Under the pieces are notes generated by a model that saw only the letters and a program-made list of their open reading frames with translations, had not been told where the DNA came from and made no database searches. A stretch of DNA of 53,367 nucleotides. Origin: Acidobacteriota bacterium (GTDB taxonomy: Bacteria; Acidobacteriota; Terriglobia; Bryobacterales; Bryobacteraceae). Numbering within the stretch: position 1 is the stretch's first letter; each line of letters opens with the position of its first letter. The DNA lies in contig SYLY01000174.1 in NCBI GenBank assembly GCA_005808475.1, forward strand, positions 1-53,367, in the 5' to 3' direction. Of this stretch, positions 42,714 through 52,013 are shown one piece after another. Made by a program: the position numbers and the translations under genes.

Positions 42714-43865
42714 TCAGTCTGACCTGCGGTCAACATTTGGCTCTCGGGGAGTGTCACCACACTCCCCCGTTTTATTTCGCCGGACGGACAAGGCGACCGC
42801 GGCCGAGAATCCGAAAAGCGTGAGCGCCGCCAACGCGCACCACGGGCTGTCGGCGAGATTCATCAGATAGGGAATGGGCGTGGAAGCCAATGTCGCCGCG
42901 ATGCGCGCCGGTTTCGAACCGGACTGCACGGTGAGCCAGATGGGCAGCAGGACCAGCGCCGCGTCATAGCCATAGACGTGCGGCGCGATCAGCAGGCCGG
43001 CGAGCGTGGTGGCGGTCCACAGCCTCCACGGCGGAGCGCCTCGGATCGCCCACGCCCAGAGCGCCAACGCCGCAAGGCTCAGCCCCGCGACCGCCCACAC
43101 CGATTCGCCGAACAGGTTCGCCGCGATGCCCTGCGCGTTTACCATGAGCTCCGGCGACGGCGAGAGCCGTTCGAGATCCTTTTTCCGCAGGAACGCCACA
43201 TAGCGCTCGACACCCGTCCATCCTCCCAGCGCCAGAGAAATCGCCGTTTCGGCCGCCGCGCCCGCGGCCAGCCCGGCCAGCATGCGCCAACGCCTCGTTA
43301 CAACCAGCGCCACCGGCCACAGCAGGAAGAGGTGGAACTTCGCGAATCCGAGCGCCAAAACCGCCCCGCCGGCGAACGGCTTGCCCGCCGACATCAACGA
43401 GTACGCGCCGATCGACACGGCCAGCATCAACACGCAATCCTGCCCGTGCGCGATCCCCAGCGCCGTGGGCAGGAATAGCGCGGCCATCGCTAACCCCTCT
43501 GGCCCGAACCTTCGCAATCCCCAGATCTGACAACCCAGAAGCGCCAGCGTCTGGAATCCGATCCAGAGCCAGAACGCGAAGCGGTATTCGAACAGCGCCA
43601 ACGGCGCCAGGAACAGCGAGTAGAAATGCGGCCGCACGAACGGGACCACCGGCGTCACGTCCGGCACGAGACGGCGTTCGTACTCCAGTTGTACTTCCGG
43701 CACGTGCATGTCCGCGAACCGCCCTTCCAGAGCCAGCTTGCCGCCCGTGTAGAGATTGAGGAAATCGTGCCTCCTCGCCGACTCGACCACCAGCGAACCG
43801 AGCGCCGTCCACATCGCCGCCGCCACGACTACCAACGCCAGGATCGTCCCAGGGACCCTGGGCAT
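42714..43865 (-). CDS. GT87/DUF2029-like polytopic membrane glycosyltransferase
   Basis: About 383 residues with nine to eleven membrane spans. The first extracytoplasmic loop has the acidic DFLNLYTGGKLALEGRFADMH typical of this GT-C family, followed by VVPFVRPHFYSLFLAPLALFE and GFAKFHLFLLWPVALVVTRR. Family members transfer mannose from a lipid carrier. The start is uncertain: ATG 43865 (MPRVPGTILALV) begins just before the first span; ATG 43892 would share CATG with the divergent D-aminoacylase start. It meets the dipeptidase gene tail to tail with no gap. Confidence 0.8.
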   Translation of the reverse strand: MPRVPGTILALVVVAAAMWTALGSLVVESARRHDFLNLYTGGKLALEGRFADMHVPEVQLEYERRLVPDVTPVVPFVRPHFYSLFLAPLALFEYRFAFWLWIGFQTLALLGCQIWGLRRFGPEGLAMAALFLPTALGIAHGQDCVLMLAVSIGAYSLMSAGKPFAGGAVLALGFAKFHLFLLWPVALVVTRRWRMLAGLAAGAAAETAISLALGGWTGVERYVAFLRKKDLERLSPSPELMVNAQGIAANLFGESVWAVAGLSLAALALWAWAIRGAPPWRLWTATTLAGLLIAPHVYGYDAALVLLPIWLTVQSGSKPARIAATLASTPIPYLMNLADSPWCALAALTLFGFSAAVALSVRRNKTGECGDTPREPNVDRRSD

Positions 43866-43890
43866 CCCCGCGGTTATACTGGTGCCTGTC

Positions 43891-45504
43891 ATGGTTCGCC
43901 GTCTCCTCTTTCCGGCGTTGTACGCCGCCTCCGCGCTTGCCCAGTACGACCTCTTGATCCGCAACGGGCGGATCGTGGACGGCACGGGCAACCCTTCTTT
44001 CATCGGCGATGTGGCCGTCAAGGATAAGCGTGTCGCCGCGATCGGCAAACTGGGCGCGGTGACGGCCGCCCGCACCATCGACGCCGCCGGGCTCCATATC
44101 GCCCCTGGATTCATCGATATCCACAACCACTCCGACGACACCCTCCTCACCGACGGAAACGCACAATCGATGATCCGCCAAGGCGTCACCAGCATGATCT
44201 TCGGCGAAGGCGGATCGGCGGCGCCGAGCAAGCAGTTCACGACGTTTTCGGCGTACTATGGCGAACTCTTGAAGCGGGGTATCTCCCCAAATGTCGGCAG
44301 CTATGTCGGGTCCAGCCAGATCTGGACATGGGTGCACGGCGAAAAGGCCGGGCCCGCCCCGGCCGGCGAGATCGAAAAAATGCGGGAACTGGTGCGGCAG
44401 GCAATGCGCGACGGCGCCTTGGGCGTGGCCAGCTCTCTGAGCGGACCTCCTGGATCGTGGATCGATACCGGCGTCCTCGTCGCCATGTGCGAAGCGGCTT
44501 CCCCCTTCGGCGGCATCTACTCCACGCACATGCGCACGGAGGGGCACGGCGTGTTCGAAGCTGTCGCCGAGGCGCTCGAAATCGGAAGGCGCGGCAAGGT
44601 GCCCGTCGACATCATTCACCTGAAGATCGCCGAGCACAAGCTCTGGGGCAAGATGCCCGAACTGATCGCGACCATCGCCAATGCTCGCGCGCGCGGCCAG
44701 GAGGTAGAGGCCCACGTCTATCCCTACCGAGCCGGCCAGAATAATCTCTCCACCATCATTCCCCCATGGGCTCACGAGGGAGGCAGCGACGCACTGATCG
44801 CCCGGTTGAAGGACCCGTCCCTACGCGCGCGCCTCCAGAACGAAGTCGAAAACGGCATCCCCGGCACGAACTGGTACAACCACTACACCGCCACGGGATC
44901 GTGGGAGGGCATGCTGCTGGTCAACCTGTCGAACCCCGAATACAAAAAGTTCGAAGGAAAGCGGATGAACGAGGTGATCCAGGCAATCGGCGGCAAGCCG
45001 CTCGACGTGCTGTTCAAGATCCTGATCGACAACCGCGGATCGATTCCGACGGTTTACTTCCATCACTCGGAGGACGACATGCGCTACGCGCTGCGGCAGC
45101 CGTTCGTGTCGATCGGGTCGGATGGTACTGCTGTTGCCACGGAAGGTCCGCTAGCGCGCGGCAATCCCCATCCGCGCTACTACGGGACATTCCCTCGCGT
45201 GCTCGGGCGATACGTCCGGGAGGATAAGGTAATCACGATGGAAGAGGCGATCCGCAAGATGACCTCGGCCAACGCCGCCAAAGTCCACGTCTACGACCGC
45301 GGAATCCTCCGGCCGGGGATGTGGGCCGACGTGACCGTGTTCGACGCGGCCAAAGTGATCGATCACGCGACGTACGACAAACCGCATCAATATGCGACCG
45401 GCATCGATTACGTCGCCGTCAACGGAACCATCGTGCTCGACCGGGGTATGCACACCGGAGCCCGGCCGGGCGGCATCATTCGAGGTCAGGGCGCCAGGCA
45501 GTGA
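43891..45504 (+). CDS. N-acyl-D-amino-acid deacylase (D-aminoacylase)
   Basis: A 537-residue exported amidohydrolase. Signal peptide (MVRRLLFPALYAASALA) precedes YDLLIRNGRIVDGTGNPSF, the metal motif HNHSDD (GFIDIHNHSDD), further ligands in YSTHMRTEG and VDIIHLKIAEHK, and the SIGSDGTAVATEGP loop with the conserved Asp. A composite beta domain ends at GIDYVAVNGTIVLDRG. It removes acyl groups from N-acyl-D-amino acids, for example from cell-wall or antibiotic fragments. Its TGA overlaps the GTG of the ankyrin gene. Confidence 0.92.
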   Translation: MVRRLLFPALYAASALAQYDLLIRNGRIVDGTGNPSFIGDVAVKDKRVAAIGKLGAVTAARTIDAAGLHIAPGFIDIHNHSDDTLLTDGNAQSMIRQGVTSMIFGEGGSAAPSKQFTTFSAYYGELLKRGISPNVGSYVGSSQIWTWVHGEKAGPAPAGEIEKMRELVRQAMRDGALGVASSLSGPPGSWIDTGVLVAMCEAASPFGGIYSTHMRTEGHGVFEAVAEALEIGRRGKVPVDIIHLKIAEHKLWGKMPELIATIANARARGQEVEAHVYPYRAGQNNLSTIIPPWAHEGGSDALIARLKDPSLRARLQNEVENGIPGTNWYNHYTATGSWEGMLLVNLSNPEYKKFEGKRMNEVIQAIGGKPLDVLFKILIDNRGSIPTVYFHHSEDDMRYALRQPFVSIGSDGTAVATEGPLARGNPHPRYYGTFPRVLGRYVREDKVITMEEAIRKMTSANAAKVHVYDRGILRPGMWADVTVFDAAKVIDHATYDKPHQYATGIDYVAVNGTIVLDRGMHTGARPGGIIRGQGARQ

Positions 45505-46643
45505 CAGCGGGCCTCGCCTTCTGGCTGCTGTTCAGCGAACTGCACATGGCGGTGCGCGCCGGCGATCATGATCGTGTTCGCGGGATGCTCGAGAAGGGAG
45601 CGGCCGCCAACGAGCGCGATTCGCTGGGGGGAACCGCTCTCCACGATGCTTGCTGGGCCGGCGACGCCCAGATGGTGGCTCTGCTGCTGGACCATCGCGC
45701 CGATCCCAATCTCCGCCACACCGAAGGCGGCTCGACGCCGCTCCACTACGCGATCATCACCAATCACCCGGCGATCGTGGAACTGCTGCTCACCCGCGGA
45801 GCGGACCTCAAAGCGGCGTCATCATCCGGAGCCACGGCGCTTCACATCGCCGCCAGCCGCGGCTTCCTGCCAGTGGTACAACTGCTGATCGGCAAGGGAC
45901 TAGATCCCAATGCCCGCGATACGGCTGGCGCCACGGCGATGGACGAGGCGGCGTGGAAGGGCGAAGCGGAGATCGTGCGGTTCCTGCTTACCAAGGGCGC
46001 CGATCCGAACACGGCGCTGATGGCCGCGGCGTCCAAGGGCCATGCGGAGGTCGTGGGGCTGCTGCTGGCCGCCGGAGCGGACTATCGCCGCAAGGACAAG
46101 AGCGGAGCGTCTCCGCTCGATCGCGCGATCGAGAACCGGAGCGCCGCGGTGATCGGCGAGTTCCTGAAGCGGGGTGCGCCGGTCGACACCGGAAAGCTGC
46201 TGCGGGAAAGCGTGTTGCGCGGGCAGGCGGATCTGGTTCGGGCGGTCTGGGACAAGGCCGCCGCAAAGGACCGCGCCGGGCTGCTCAACGACGCGGCGTT
46301 GAAGGGGCACGTCGAGGTGGCCCAGTTCCTGATCGCGCGCGGGGCCGATCCCGAGGCTCGCAATGCGCAGGGCTTCACACCTCTGCATGACGCGGCGTTG
46401 GGGGGGCAGGTGGCCACCGCCCGGCTGCTGGTTGACCGGGGGGCGAAGGTGGATGCGCGGGACGAATCCGGATCGACGCCACTCCACCACGCGGCTTCCT
46501 GGGGTAGGACCGAGGTGGTAAGGTTGCTCCGGGATCGCGGGGCAGACCCCAATGTTCGCAACAACATGGGAGCAACTCCGGCGGATCTCGCGGCGGCTGG
46601 GGGGCATACCCCAATTGCGGTATTCCTAAAGCAATCCCGCTAA
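45501..46643 (+). CDS. Ankyrin-repeat protein
   Basis: A 380-residue protein with about ten ankyrin repeats (TALHDACWAGDAQMVALLLD, TALHIAASRGFLPVVQLLI, TPLHDAALGGQVATARLLVD, TPLHHAASWGRTEVVRLLRD). A short hydrophobic N-terminus (VTAGLAFWLLFSELHMAVRA) may be a weak signal or anchor. Start GTG 45501 overlaps the D-aminoacylase stop, so it is co-translated and may bind that enzyme or a partner. Some central repeats lack the TPLHxA motif and are degenerate. Confidence 0.88.
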   Translation: MTAGLAFWLLFSELHMAVRAGDHDRVRGMLEKGAAANERDSLGGTALHDACWAGDAQMVALLLDHRADPNLRHTEGGSTPLHYAIITNHPAIVELLLTRGADLKAASSSGATALHIAASRGFLPVVQLLIGKGLDPNARDTAGATAMDEAAWKGEAEIVRFLLTKGADPNTALMAAASKGHAEVVGLLLAAGADYRRKDKSGASPLDRAIENRSAAVIGEFLKRGAPVDTGKLLRESVLRGQADLVRAVWDKAAAKDRAGLLNDAALKGHVEVAQFLIARGADPEARNAQGFTPLHDAALGGQVATARLLVDRGAKVDARDESGSTPLHHAASWGRTEVVRLLRDRGADPNVRNNMGATPADLAAAGGHTPIAVFLKQSR

Positions 46644-46661
46644 TCCAACGATAGAGGGTTC

Positions 46662-48374
46662 GTGACGGCCGAGTCACTTCCGCTCCTCTTCTCGACGCCC
46701 GCCGACGCGGTGGGCGACGACCTGCGCCTGCTATTGAGCAGGTTGGCCGCGGTCGCGCACCCGGCGTGGGAAAGACTCGACCGGAAGTACGCCGAGCGTC
46801 TGGAGCAACTCGGCATCAAACCACTGGAGCGCCGGTGTCTTGCCGCGATCACGGTGGGCGCGGCGGCGCGGCTGTTCGGACGCGGGGATTCCGCGGCGGA
46901 GTTCCTCGAGGAAACCACCTATCAGGGCCGCCGGCTCGCCAAGCTCGACTTCGAACAGAACTCGATCCCGGCCGCTCTGGCCGAATACGAGAAGCTGCTA
47001 CTACCCGTCATTCGCCGCAAGGCTCCGGTCGATTCGGCGCGCTATGAGTCGGTGCGGCAGCACCTTCTGTTCCCGGTCGTGTTGACGCTCAACAATGCCT
47101 ATTATCAGGTGCGGGAGGCGGAAACCCAGGCGTTCTACGAAGTGTTCTGGGCCGAGTTGGAAGCTCGCCAATTGGATGACCTGTTGGGCCGGTTCATGAC
47201 CGCGCTCGCCAAGTTCTGCCGGGCCGATCAGGCGCGTTTCTTCCTGCTGGATTCCGAACAGAATCTGCTGGTGCAGCGGGCTTGCCACAAGGGCAAGGCG
47301 GCGGATCTTGCCGCCGCGCCGTCGCGCCAGTATCTCCATCCGTTCTCGTTTTCTCCGGCGGAAAAGAACGCCTCGCTCGATCCGGCCTGGAACACGCGGT
47401 TCGCCACCGTGTGGTCGGTGCCGATGCTGTCGAAGCGGCGGCTGGCGGGAGTGCTGCAGTTCGCTTTTGCAAAGCCGTATGACTGGCTGCCGCGAGAACG
47501 GCAGTTGCTGGTCACGGCGGCCGAGCGCTGCATGATGGCGATCGAGAAGCAGCGGCTGGTGGAGCATCTGGGACTCCAGGAGCGCCAGATTCGCAAATTG
47601 GCGGAAGGGATGATGCACGTCGAAGAGGCCGAGCGGCGCCGCATCAGCAGGGAACTGCACGATCAGACGGGGCAGGATTTGTTGTGGATACGCCTGCAAA
47701 TGGAGATGATCGAGCAGGAGCTTCCGGAAGGCGACAAGCGCTGGAAGACCAGAATGGCCGATGTCCGCGACATGACCGAGAGGACGATCGTGGAAGTACG
47801 GCGTTTGATCGGCGCGCTATCGCCGGCGGTGCTCGAACAGTTGGGATTGGCCGCCGCGATGCGGCAGTTGGTCAACAGGTTCCGCCAGTCGCATCAGAGC
47901 AAGGTGAAGCTGAATGCCGGGCGTTTGCCGGCCATCCCGAAGCAGTTGGAGGTAATCGCCTACCGTCTGGTTCAGGAATGCCTGAACAACGTCGCCAAAC
48001 ATTCCTCATGCTCCAACGTAAACATCTCTCTCTCGGCTGCCGATCAGATATTGACACTTCATGTCGAGGATGACGGTGTCGGCTTTCATGTGGAAGAAGG
48101 ACTGGCCAAGGACGGTTCCTTCGGGTTGTCGGGGATTCAGGAGCGGGTTGCTCTCCTCGGTGGCCGGGTGGTGATAGAGAGCCGTGTGAAAGATTCCCCT
48201 CCAGGCTCCTCGAAGCAGGTCTCAAAAAAGAAGATGACGCAAAGTTCGTCGGGTACCAAGATCTACGTGGAACTGCCAATCCCTCGCGAGGGCGGCCATC
48301 CGAAGACCCCGACCGTGGACACCAACCCTAACATCGCCGCGGCGGAGACCATGTCGCTCTCCGGCGCGCGTTGA
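46662..48374 (+). CDS. NarL-type sensor histidine kinase with GAF-like domain
   Basis: A 570-residue soluble kinase. Residues 1-150 are all-helical and unassigned (HPAWERLDRKYAERLEQLGI, VRQHLLFPVVLTLNNAYYQV), followed by a GAF-like domain (about 165-300: ARFFLLDSEQNLLVQRACHK). The HisKA_3 dimer domain has the phosphorylated His333 in SRELHDQTGQDL, and the ATPase domain has RLVQECLNNVAKHS (N-box) and HVEDDGVGFHV. An insertion rich in Ser/Lys follows SRVKDSPPG, and a tail of 30 residues extends past the ATPase. No membrane span is present, so the signal is probably cytoplasmic. It precedes its response regulator by 42 bp. Confidence 0.9.
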   Translation: MTAESLPLLFSTPADAVGDDLRLLLSRLAAVAHPAWERLDRKYAERLEQLGIKPLERRCLAAITVGAAARLFGRGDSAAEFLEETTYQGRRLAKLDFEQNSIPAALAEYEKLLLPVIRRKAPVDSARYESVRQHLLFPVVLTLNNAYYQVREAETQAFYEVFWAELEARQLDDLLGRFMTALAKFCRADQARFFLLDSEQNLLVQRACHKGKAADLAAAPSRQYLHPFSFSPAEKNASLDPAWNTRFATVWSVPMLSKRRLAGVLQFAFAKPYDWLPRERQLLVTAAERCMMAIEKQRLVEHLGLQERQIRKLAEGMMHVEEAERRRISRELHDQTGQDLLWIRLQMEMIEQELPEGDKRWKTRMADVRDMTERTIVEVRRLIGALSPAVLEQLGLAAAMRQLVNRFRQSHQSKVKLNAGRLPAIPKQLEVIAYRLVQECLNNVAKHSSCSNVNISLSAADQILTLHVEDDGVGFHVEEGLAKDGSFGLSGIQERVALLGGRVVIESRVKDSPPGSSKQVSKKKMTQSSSGTKIYVELPIPREGGHPKTPTVDTNPNIAAAETMSLSGAR

Positions 48375-48416
48375 TGCATGTGGGTCAACGATCTCTAAGG
48401 ATTCCCAGAAGGCACT

Positions 48417-49082
48417 ATGACAAAGATTCGAATCGTGCTGGCTGATGACCACACGCTGTTCCGGCAGGGCATTCGCAACCTCATTTCCGCCGAATCGGAC
48501 ATGGAAGTGGTGGGCGAAGCGTCCAATGGCGGTGACGCCGTGGATCGGGCGAACGAGGTCCGTCCGGACGTCGTTCTCATGGACATCGGCATGCCCGGGC
48601 TGAGCAGCTTCGAGGCTACTCGGCAGATCAAGAAGGCCCGTCCGGAGACCAAGATTCTCTTCCTGACCATGTACGACGACGAAGACTACCTCGTCGAAGG
48701 CATGGAAGTCGGAGCGAGCGGCTACGTACTCAAGGACAGTCCGTCGGCGCAGTTGGTGGCGGCGGTTCGAGACGCCCAACGCGGTGGCAGCTACCTAAGC
48801 CCCCGAATGCTCTCGCAACTGGTCGACGACTTCCGCACGCGCATCAAATCGGCCAACCGCATGCCGAGATTCGCCACCCTCACCAGCCGCGAACGCGAAG
48901 TGCTGAAGATGCTCGCCGAAGGCAACTCCGTCAAGGAAATCGCCTGCGACCTCAACCTCAGCGTGAAGACCGTGGAAGCGCACAAGGTCAACCTCATGCG
49001 CAAACTCGATATTCACAACAAGGCGCGGCTCGTCCAATACGCGATTCAGAAGAAGATCATCAAGATCCCCAATCTCGCCTGA
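48417..49082 (+). CDS. NarL/FixJ-family response regulator
   Basis: A 221-residue regulator. The receiver domain (1-120) has the acidic pair at 10-11 (LADDH), phospho-acceptor Asp56 (VVLMDIGMPG) and Lys in YVLKDS. The LuxR-type helix-turn-helix (about 150-215: LTSREREVLKMLAEGNSVKE, LNLSVKTVEAHKVNLMRKLD) binds DNA as a dimer. It is the expected partner of the kinase just upstream. Its target genes cannot be read from the sequence. Confidence 0.95.
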   Translation: MTKIRIVLADDHTLFRQGIRNLISAESDMEVVGEASNGGDAVDRANEVRPDVVLMDIGMPGLSSFEATRQIKKARPETKILFLTMYDDEDYLVEGMEVGASGYVLKDSPSAQLVAAVRDAQRGGSYLSPRMLSQLVDDFRTRIKSANRMPRFATLTSREREVLKMLAEGNSVKEIACDLNLSVKTVEAHKVNLMRKLDIHNKARLVQYAIQKKIIKIPNLA

Positions 49083-49092
49083 CCGGCCGATC

Positions 49093-50262
49093 CTACTTGT
49101 ACGCAGCCACGCCGGTGACTCGCTCACCGATCACCAGCGCGTGGATGTGGTCGGTCCCTTCGTAGGTCTTCACCGTTTCGAGATTGCACATGTGGCGCAT
49201 CGGGGAATACTCCTCCATGATCCCGTTCGCCCCCAGCAGGTCGCGCGAGAGACGAGCGCACTCGAGCGCGATCGCCACGTTGTTGCGCTTCAGCATCGAT
49301 ACGTGAGCCGGTTCCAGCTTCCCACCGTCCTTCAAGCGGCCGCAGTGTACCGCCAACAACTGCGCCTTGGTGATCTCGGTGATCATCCAGGCCAGCTTTT
49401 CCTGTACTAGCTGGTGTGACGCGATCGGTCTCCCCTCGAACTGCTTTCGCAGAATCGAGTACTGCCGCGCCGTTTCATAACAGTCCATCGCCGCTCCCAA
49501 CACGCCCCACCCGATGCCATACCGGGCTTGAGTCAGGCAACTCAACGGACCCTTGAGGCCCCTCACTCCCGGCAGCATTGCCGATTCCGGCACACGGCAA
49601 TCGGCAAACGCCAGGCTGGACGTCACCGATGCCCGCATCGACAGCTTCCCGTGGATCTCAGACGCCACATACCCCGGCGTGCCACGCTCGACCAGGAATC
49701 CCCGAACCCCATCCTCCGCGCGAGCCCAGACCACGGCGACATCGGCCACCGAACCATTGGTGATCCAGGTCTTTTCCCCGTTGAGGATCCACCCGTCCCC
49801 ATCGCGCCGCGCCGAAGTCAGCATTCCCGCCGGATTCGAGCCGAACCCTGGCTCGGTGAGCCCGAAGCACCCGATCGCCTCTCCGGTGCGCAGTGCAGGC
49901 AGCCACTGCTCCCGCTGCCGCTCCGATCCATACGTCAGGATCGGATACATCACCAGCGCGCCCTGCACTGAACAGAAGCTGCGCAGGCCGGAATCGGCCC
50001 GTTCCAACTCCTGCATCAGCAGCCCATACTCCACGTTGGACATGCCCGCGCAGCCGTAGCCCTCCAGATTCGCCCCCAGAAACCCGAGTTCGCCGAGCTT
50101 CGGGATCAAATGCGACGGAAAGCGGCCCTCGCGGTAGTAGTCCTTGATCGTAGGCATGACTTCCGCGTCCACGAACTGGCGCACCGAGTCGCGCACCAAG
50201 CGCTCCTGCTCATTGAATAGCGAATCGACGAGCAGGTAGTCGACACCTTTGAATCCTGCCAT
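49093..50262 (-). CDS. Acyl-CoA dehydrogenase, glutaryl-CoA dehydrogenase-like
   Basis: A 389-residue flavoenzyme. Signatures include GCFGLTEPGFGSNPAGM (FAD/substrate loop), GEKTWITNGSVADVAVVWAR and the C-terminal catalytic Glu368 in TYEGTDHIHALVIGE. The RSFCSVQGALVMYPI segment resembles glutaryl-CoA dehydrogenases, which desaturate and decarboxylate glutaryl-CoA; other short-chain substrates are possible. AGGAG overlapping the previous stop precedes ATG 50262. It is the last gene of a three-gene unit with a cytochrome and an FMN dehydrogenase, which is an odd mix of periplasmic and cytoplasmic enzymes. Confidence 0.9.
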   Translation of the reverse strand: MAGFKGVDYLLVDSLFNEQERLVRDSVRQFVDAEVMPTIKDYYREGRFPSHLIPKLGELGFLGANLEGYGCAGMSNVEYGLLMQELERADSGLRSFCSVQGALVMYPILTYGSERQREQWLPALRTGEAIGCFGLTEPGFGSNPAGMLTSARRDGDGWILNGEKTWITNGSVADVAVVWARAEDGVRGFLVERGTPGYVASEIHGKLSMRASVTSSLAFADCRVPESAMLPGVRGLKGPLSCLTQARYGIGWGVLGAAMDCYETARQYSILRKQFEGRPIASHQLVQEKLAWMITEITKAQLLAVHCGRLKDGGKLEPAHVSMLKRNNVAIALECARLSRDLLGANGIMEEYSPMRHMCNLETVKTYEGTDHIHALVIGERVTGVAAYK

Positions 50263-50269
50263 GAATCTC

Positions 50270-51478
50270 CTACATCCTCAGAATCGACCGGTCGACATTG
50301 GCCAGCTTCGGTTTGCCGCAAAGCCCCATCGCCAACGCCAACTCGGACTGCAATAGCTCCAGCACGCGAACCACGCCCGCCTCGCCATACGCGCCCAAAC
50401 CCCAAAGCGGCGGCCGTCCGACGCATACCGCCTTGGCCCCGAGAGCGAGCGCCTTCAGGATATCCGTCCCTCGCCGGAAGCCGCTATCCACCAGCACGGG
50501 CATCTTGCCGTTCACCGCCTTCACCACCTCTGGCAGCGCCTCGATCGTGGCGGAGGCGTAGTCGAGATACCGCCCGCCGTGATTGGATACGACGATTCCA
50601 TCCGCGCCGTGCTTCACGGCAAGCTCGGCGTCCTCCGCCGTCATGATGCCTTTGATCAGAACCGGCGTCTTGGCGTACTTCTTCAAATCGTCGAAAAATC
50701 GCCAATCGAGCTTGTGCATCAATGTCGTGGCGAGCCGGTACGGGGGCGGTTTGGGCGGCGCGTCCGCGTATTCGCGCTGCCGCCGGGTTCGAGCTCCGGT
50801 CACCGGCTGAGCGGCGCCGGGTGGCACCTGGGCCCGTACGCGATTTCGCAGCAGCCGCTCGCGGTGCGAATTCCAGCCGGCGTCCACGGTTACGCAGATC
50901 AGCTTGAATCCCGCCCCAACCGCCTTCTCCACGCGCTCGCGGGTGCCCTCCACATCGGGTCCGGGATAGAGCTGGAACCACTTGGGGAACGATGAGGCGG
51001 CGGCCACCTTCTCGAGCGGATGCGTCGAATTCGTACTCAGAATGTGAATCGTCTTGACCTGCGCCGCCGCGCGCGCGGTAGCCAACTCGCCTTCGGGGTT
51101 GGCCAGCCCGTGGCCCGCCGTCGGGGCGATCAGGATCGGCATCTCGATCCTCTCCCCGAAAAGCGTAGTGGAAACGTCCAATCCACTGGTATCCACCAGC
51201 ATGCGCGGACGGAAGCGAATCTTGTCGAACGCCTCCCGGTTGTGGCGCAACGACCATTCGTTGTCGACCCCGCCCGCGATGAAGTCGTAGTTCTGCTTCG
51301 GAATGTGCGCCTTGCAGAGGGGCTCGAATTCGAACACGTTCACCAGGTCCTCGATGGGCGGAACGTGTGTGGCCGCGTAGGGCGAATCGAGTTGGGCCCG
51401 GGCAAAGGGCGAGGCGGCGAGGAACCCGGCCAACTGGCGGAGCGCGGTGCGGCGGTCGTAGTGATTAGCGTTGGTCAT
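50270..51478 (-). CDS. FMN-dependent alpha-hydroxyacid dehydrogenase with twin-arginine leader
   Basis: A 402-residue enzyme of the lactate/glycolate oxidase family. A leader DRRTALRQLAGFLAASPFARA fits Tat export of a folded, FMN-loaded protein. The FMN barrel shows YDFIAGGVDNEWSLRHNREAF, PILIAPTAGHGLANPEGE, STNSTHPLEKVAA, the base in VVSNHGGRYLDY (His), and VLVDSGFRRGTDILKALALG. Its start (51478) lies 14 bp inside the end of the five-haem cytochrome gene. I infer that the cytochrome takes electrons from the reduced FMN in the periplasm, in place of oxygen. Confidence 0.88.
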   Translation of the reverse strand: MTNANHYDRRTALRQLAGFLAASPFARAQLDSPYAATHVPPIEDLVNVFEFEPLCKAHIPKQNYDFIAGGVDNEWSLRHNREAFDKIRFRPRMLVDTSGLDVSTTLFGERIEMPILIAPTAGHGLANPEGELATARAAAQVKTIHILSTNSTHPLEKVAAASSFPKWFQLYPGPDVEGTRERVEKAVGAGFKLICVTVDAGWNSHRERLLRNRVRAQVPPGAAQPVTGARTRRQREYADAPPKPPPYRLATTLMHKLDWRFFDDLKKYAKTPVLIKGIMTAEDAELAVKHGADGIVVSNHGGRYLDYASATIEALPEVVKAVNGKMPVLVDSGFRRGTDILKALALGAKAVCVGRPPLWGLGAYGEAGVVRVLELLQSELALAMGLCGKPKLANVDRSILRM

Positions 51479-51962
51479 GGCAGAGAAGGCAGTCGTTGGA
51501 AGCGCGTTTGGCGCGATGGCAATCCATGCAGGCGGCCATCGAAAGGTCCTTTTCCCGGCGCAGCACGGCTCGCTCGGCGACCGGGCCGTGGCAATCCTCG
51601 CAGGACGCTCCCGAGGTGACGTGCTTGCGGTGGCTGAACGAGACCCAGTCGGGGACACGGTACACTCCGGCCCACGGCACGCGTTTGTTTTCGGCGTGCA
51701 ATCCGGCCAGCTTCTTGATGTGCGGGCTGTCCGTCTTGACGCTGGAATGGCAGCCCATGCAGAGAGCGGTCTTGGGAAGCGTGGCGAAGTCGCCTGGATC
51801 GGGGACCGGATGGCACTGCTGGCACTTCATCCCGTTCGTCGAAACGTGCTGCTTGTGACTGAAGGGCAGAGGCTGTTCGGGCGCCGTCCGCTCGATCTTC
51901 AAGTCGGGGAGTTGGGCCGCGCACAACGCGGCCAGCGCCGCTAGCCAGAGAGCCTTCCACAT
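51465..51962 (-). CDS. Five-haem periplasmic cytochrome c
   Basis: A 165-residue protein with a signal peptide (MWKALWLAALAALCAAQ) and five CxxCH motifs: CQQCH, CMGCH, CEDCH, CMDCH and CLLCH. Two SHKQHV/SHRKHV segments supply likely distal histidines. The layout resembles multihaem class III/c7-type electron carriers. It is first in a unit with the FMN dehydrogenase, overlapping it by 14 bp, and is probably that enzyme's electron acceptor. Confidence 0.92.
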   Translation of the reverse strand: MWKALWLAALAALCAAQLPDLKIERTAPEQPLPFSHKQHVSTNGMKCQQCHPVPDPGDFATLPKTALCMGCHSSVKTDSPHIKKLAGLHAENKRVPWAGVYRVPDWVSFSHRKHVTSGASCEDCHGPVAERAVLRREKDLSMAACMDCHRAKRASNDCLLCHDQR

Positions 51963-52013
51963 CGGAGATATGGTATCAAGGCCGGCTCGCTATGATGGAA
52001 GTTCCCCCTACGT

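Noticed and set aside
43889..43893. Divergent starts sharing CATG between the GT87-like and D-aminoacylase genes
   Set aside because: The GT87-like gene has a better start at 43865, just before its first membrane span, so the shared ATG is probably chance.
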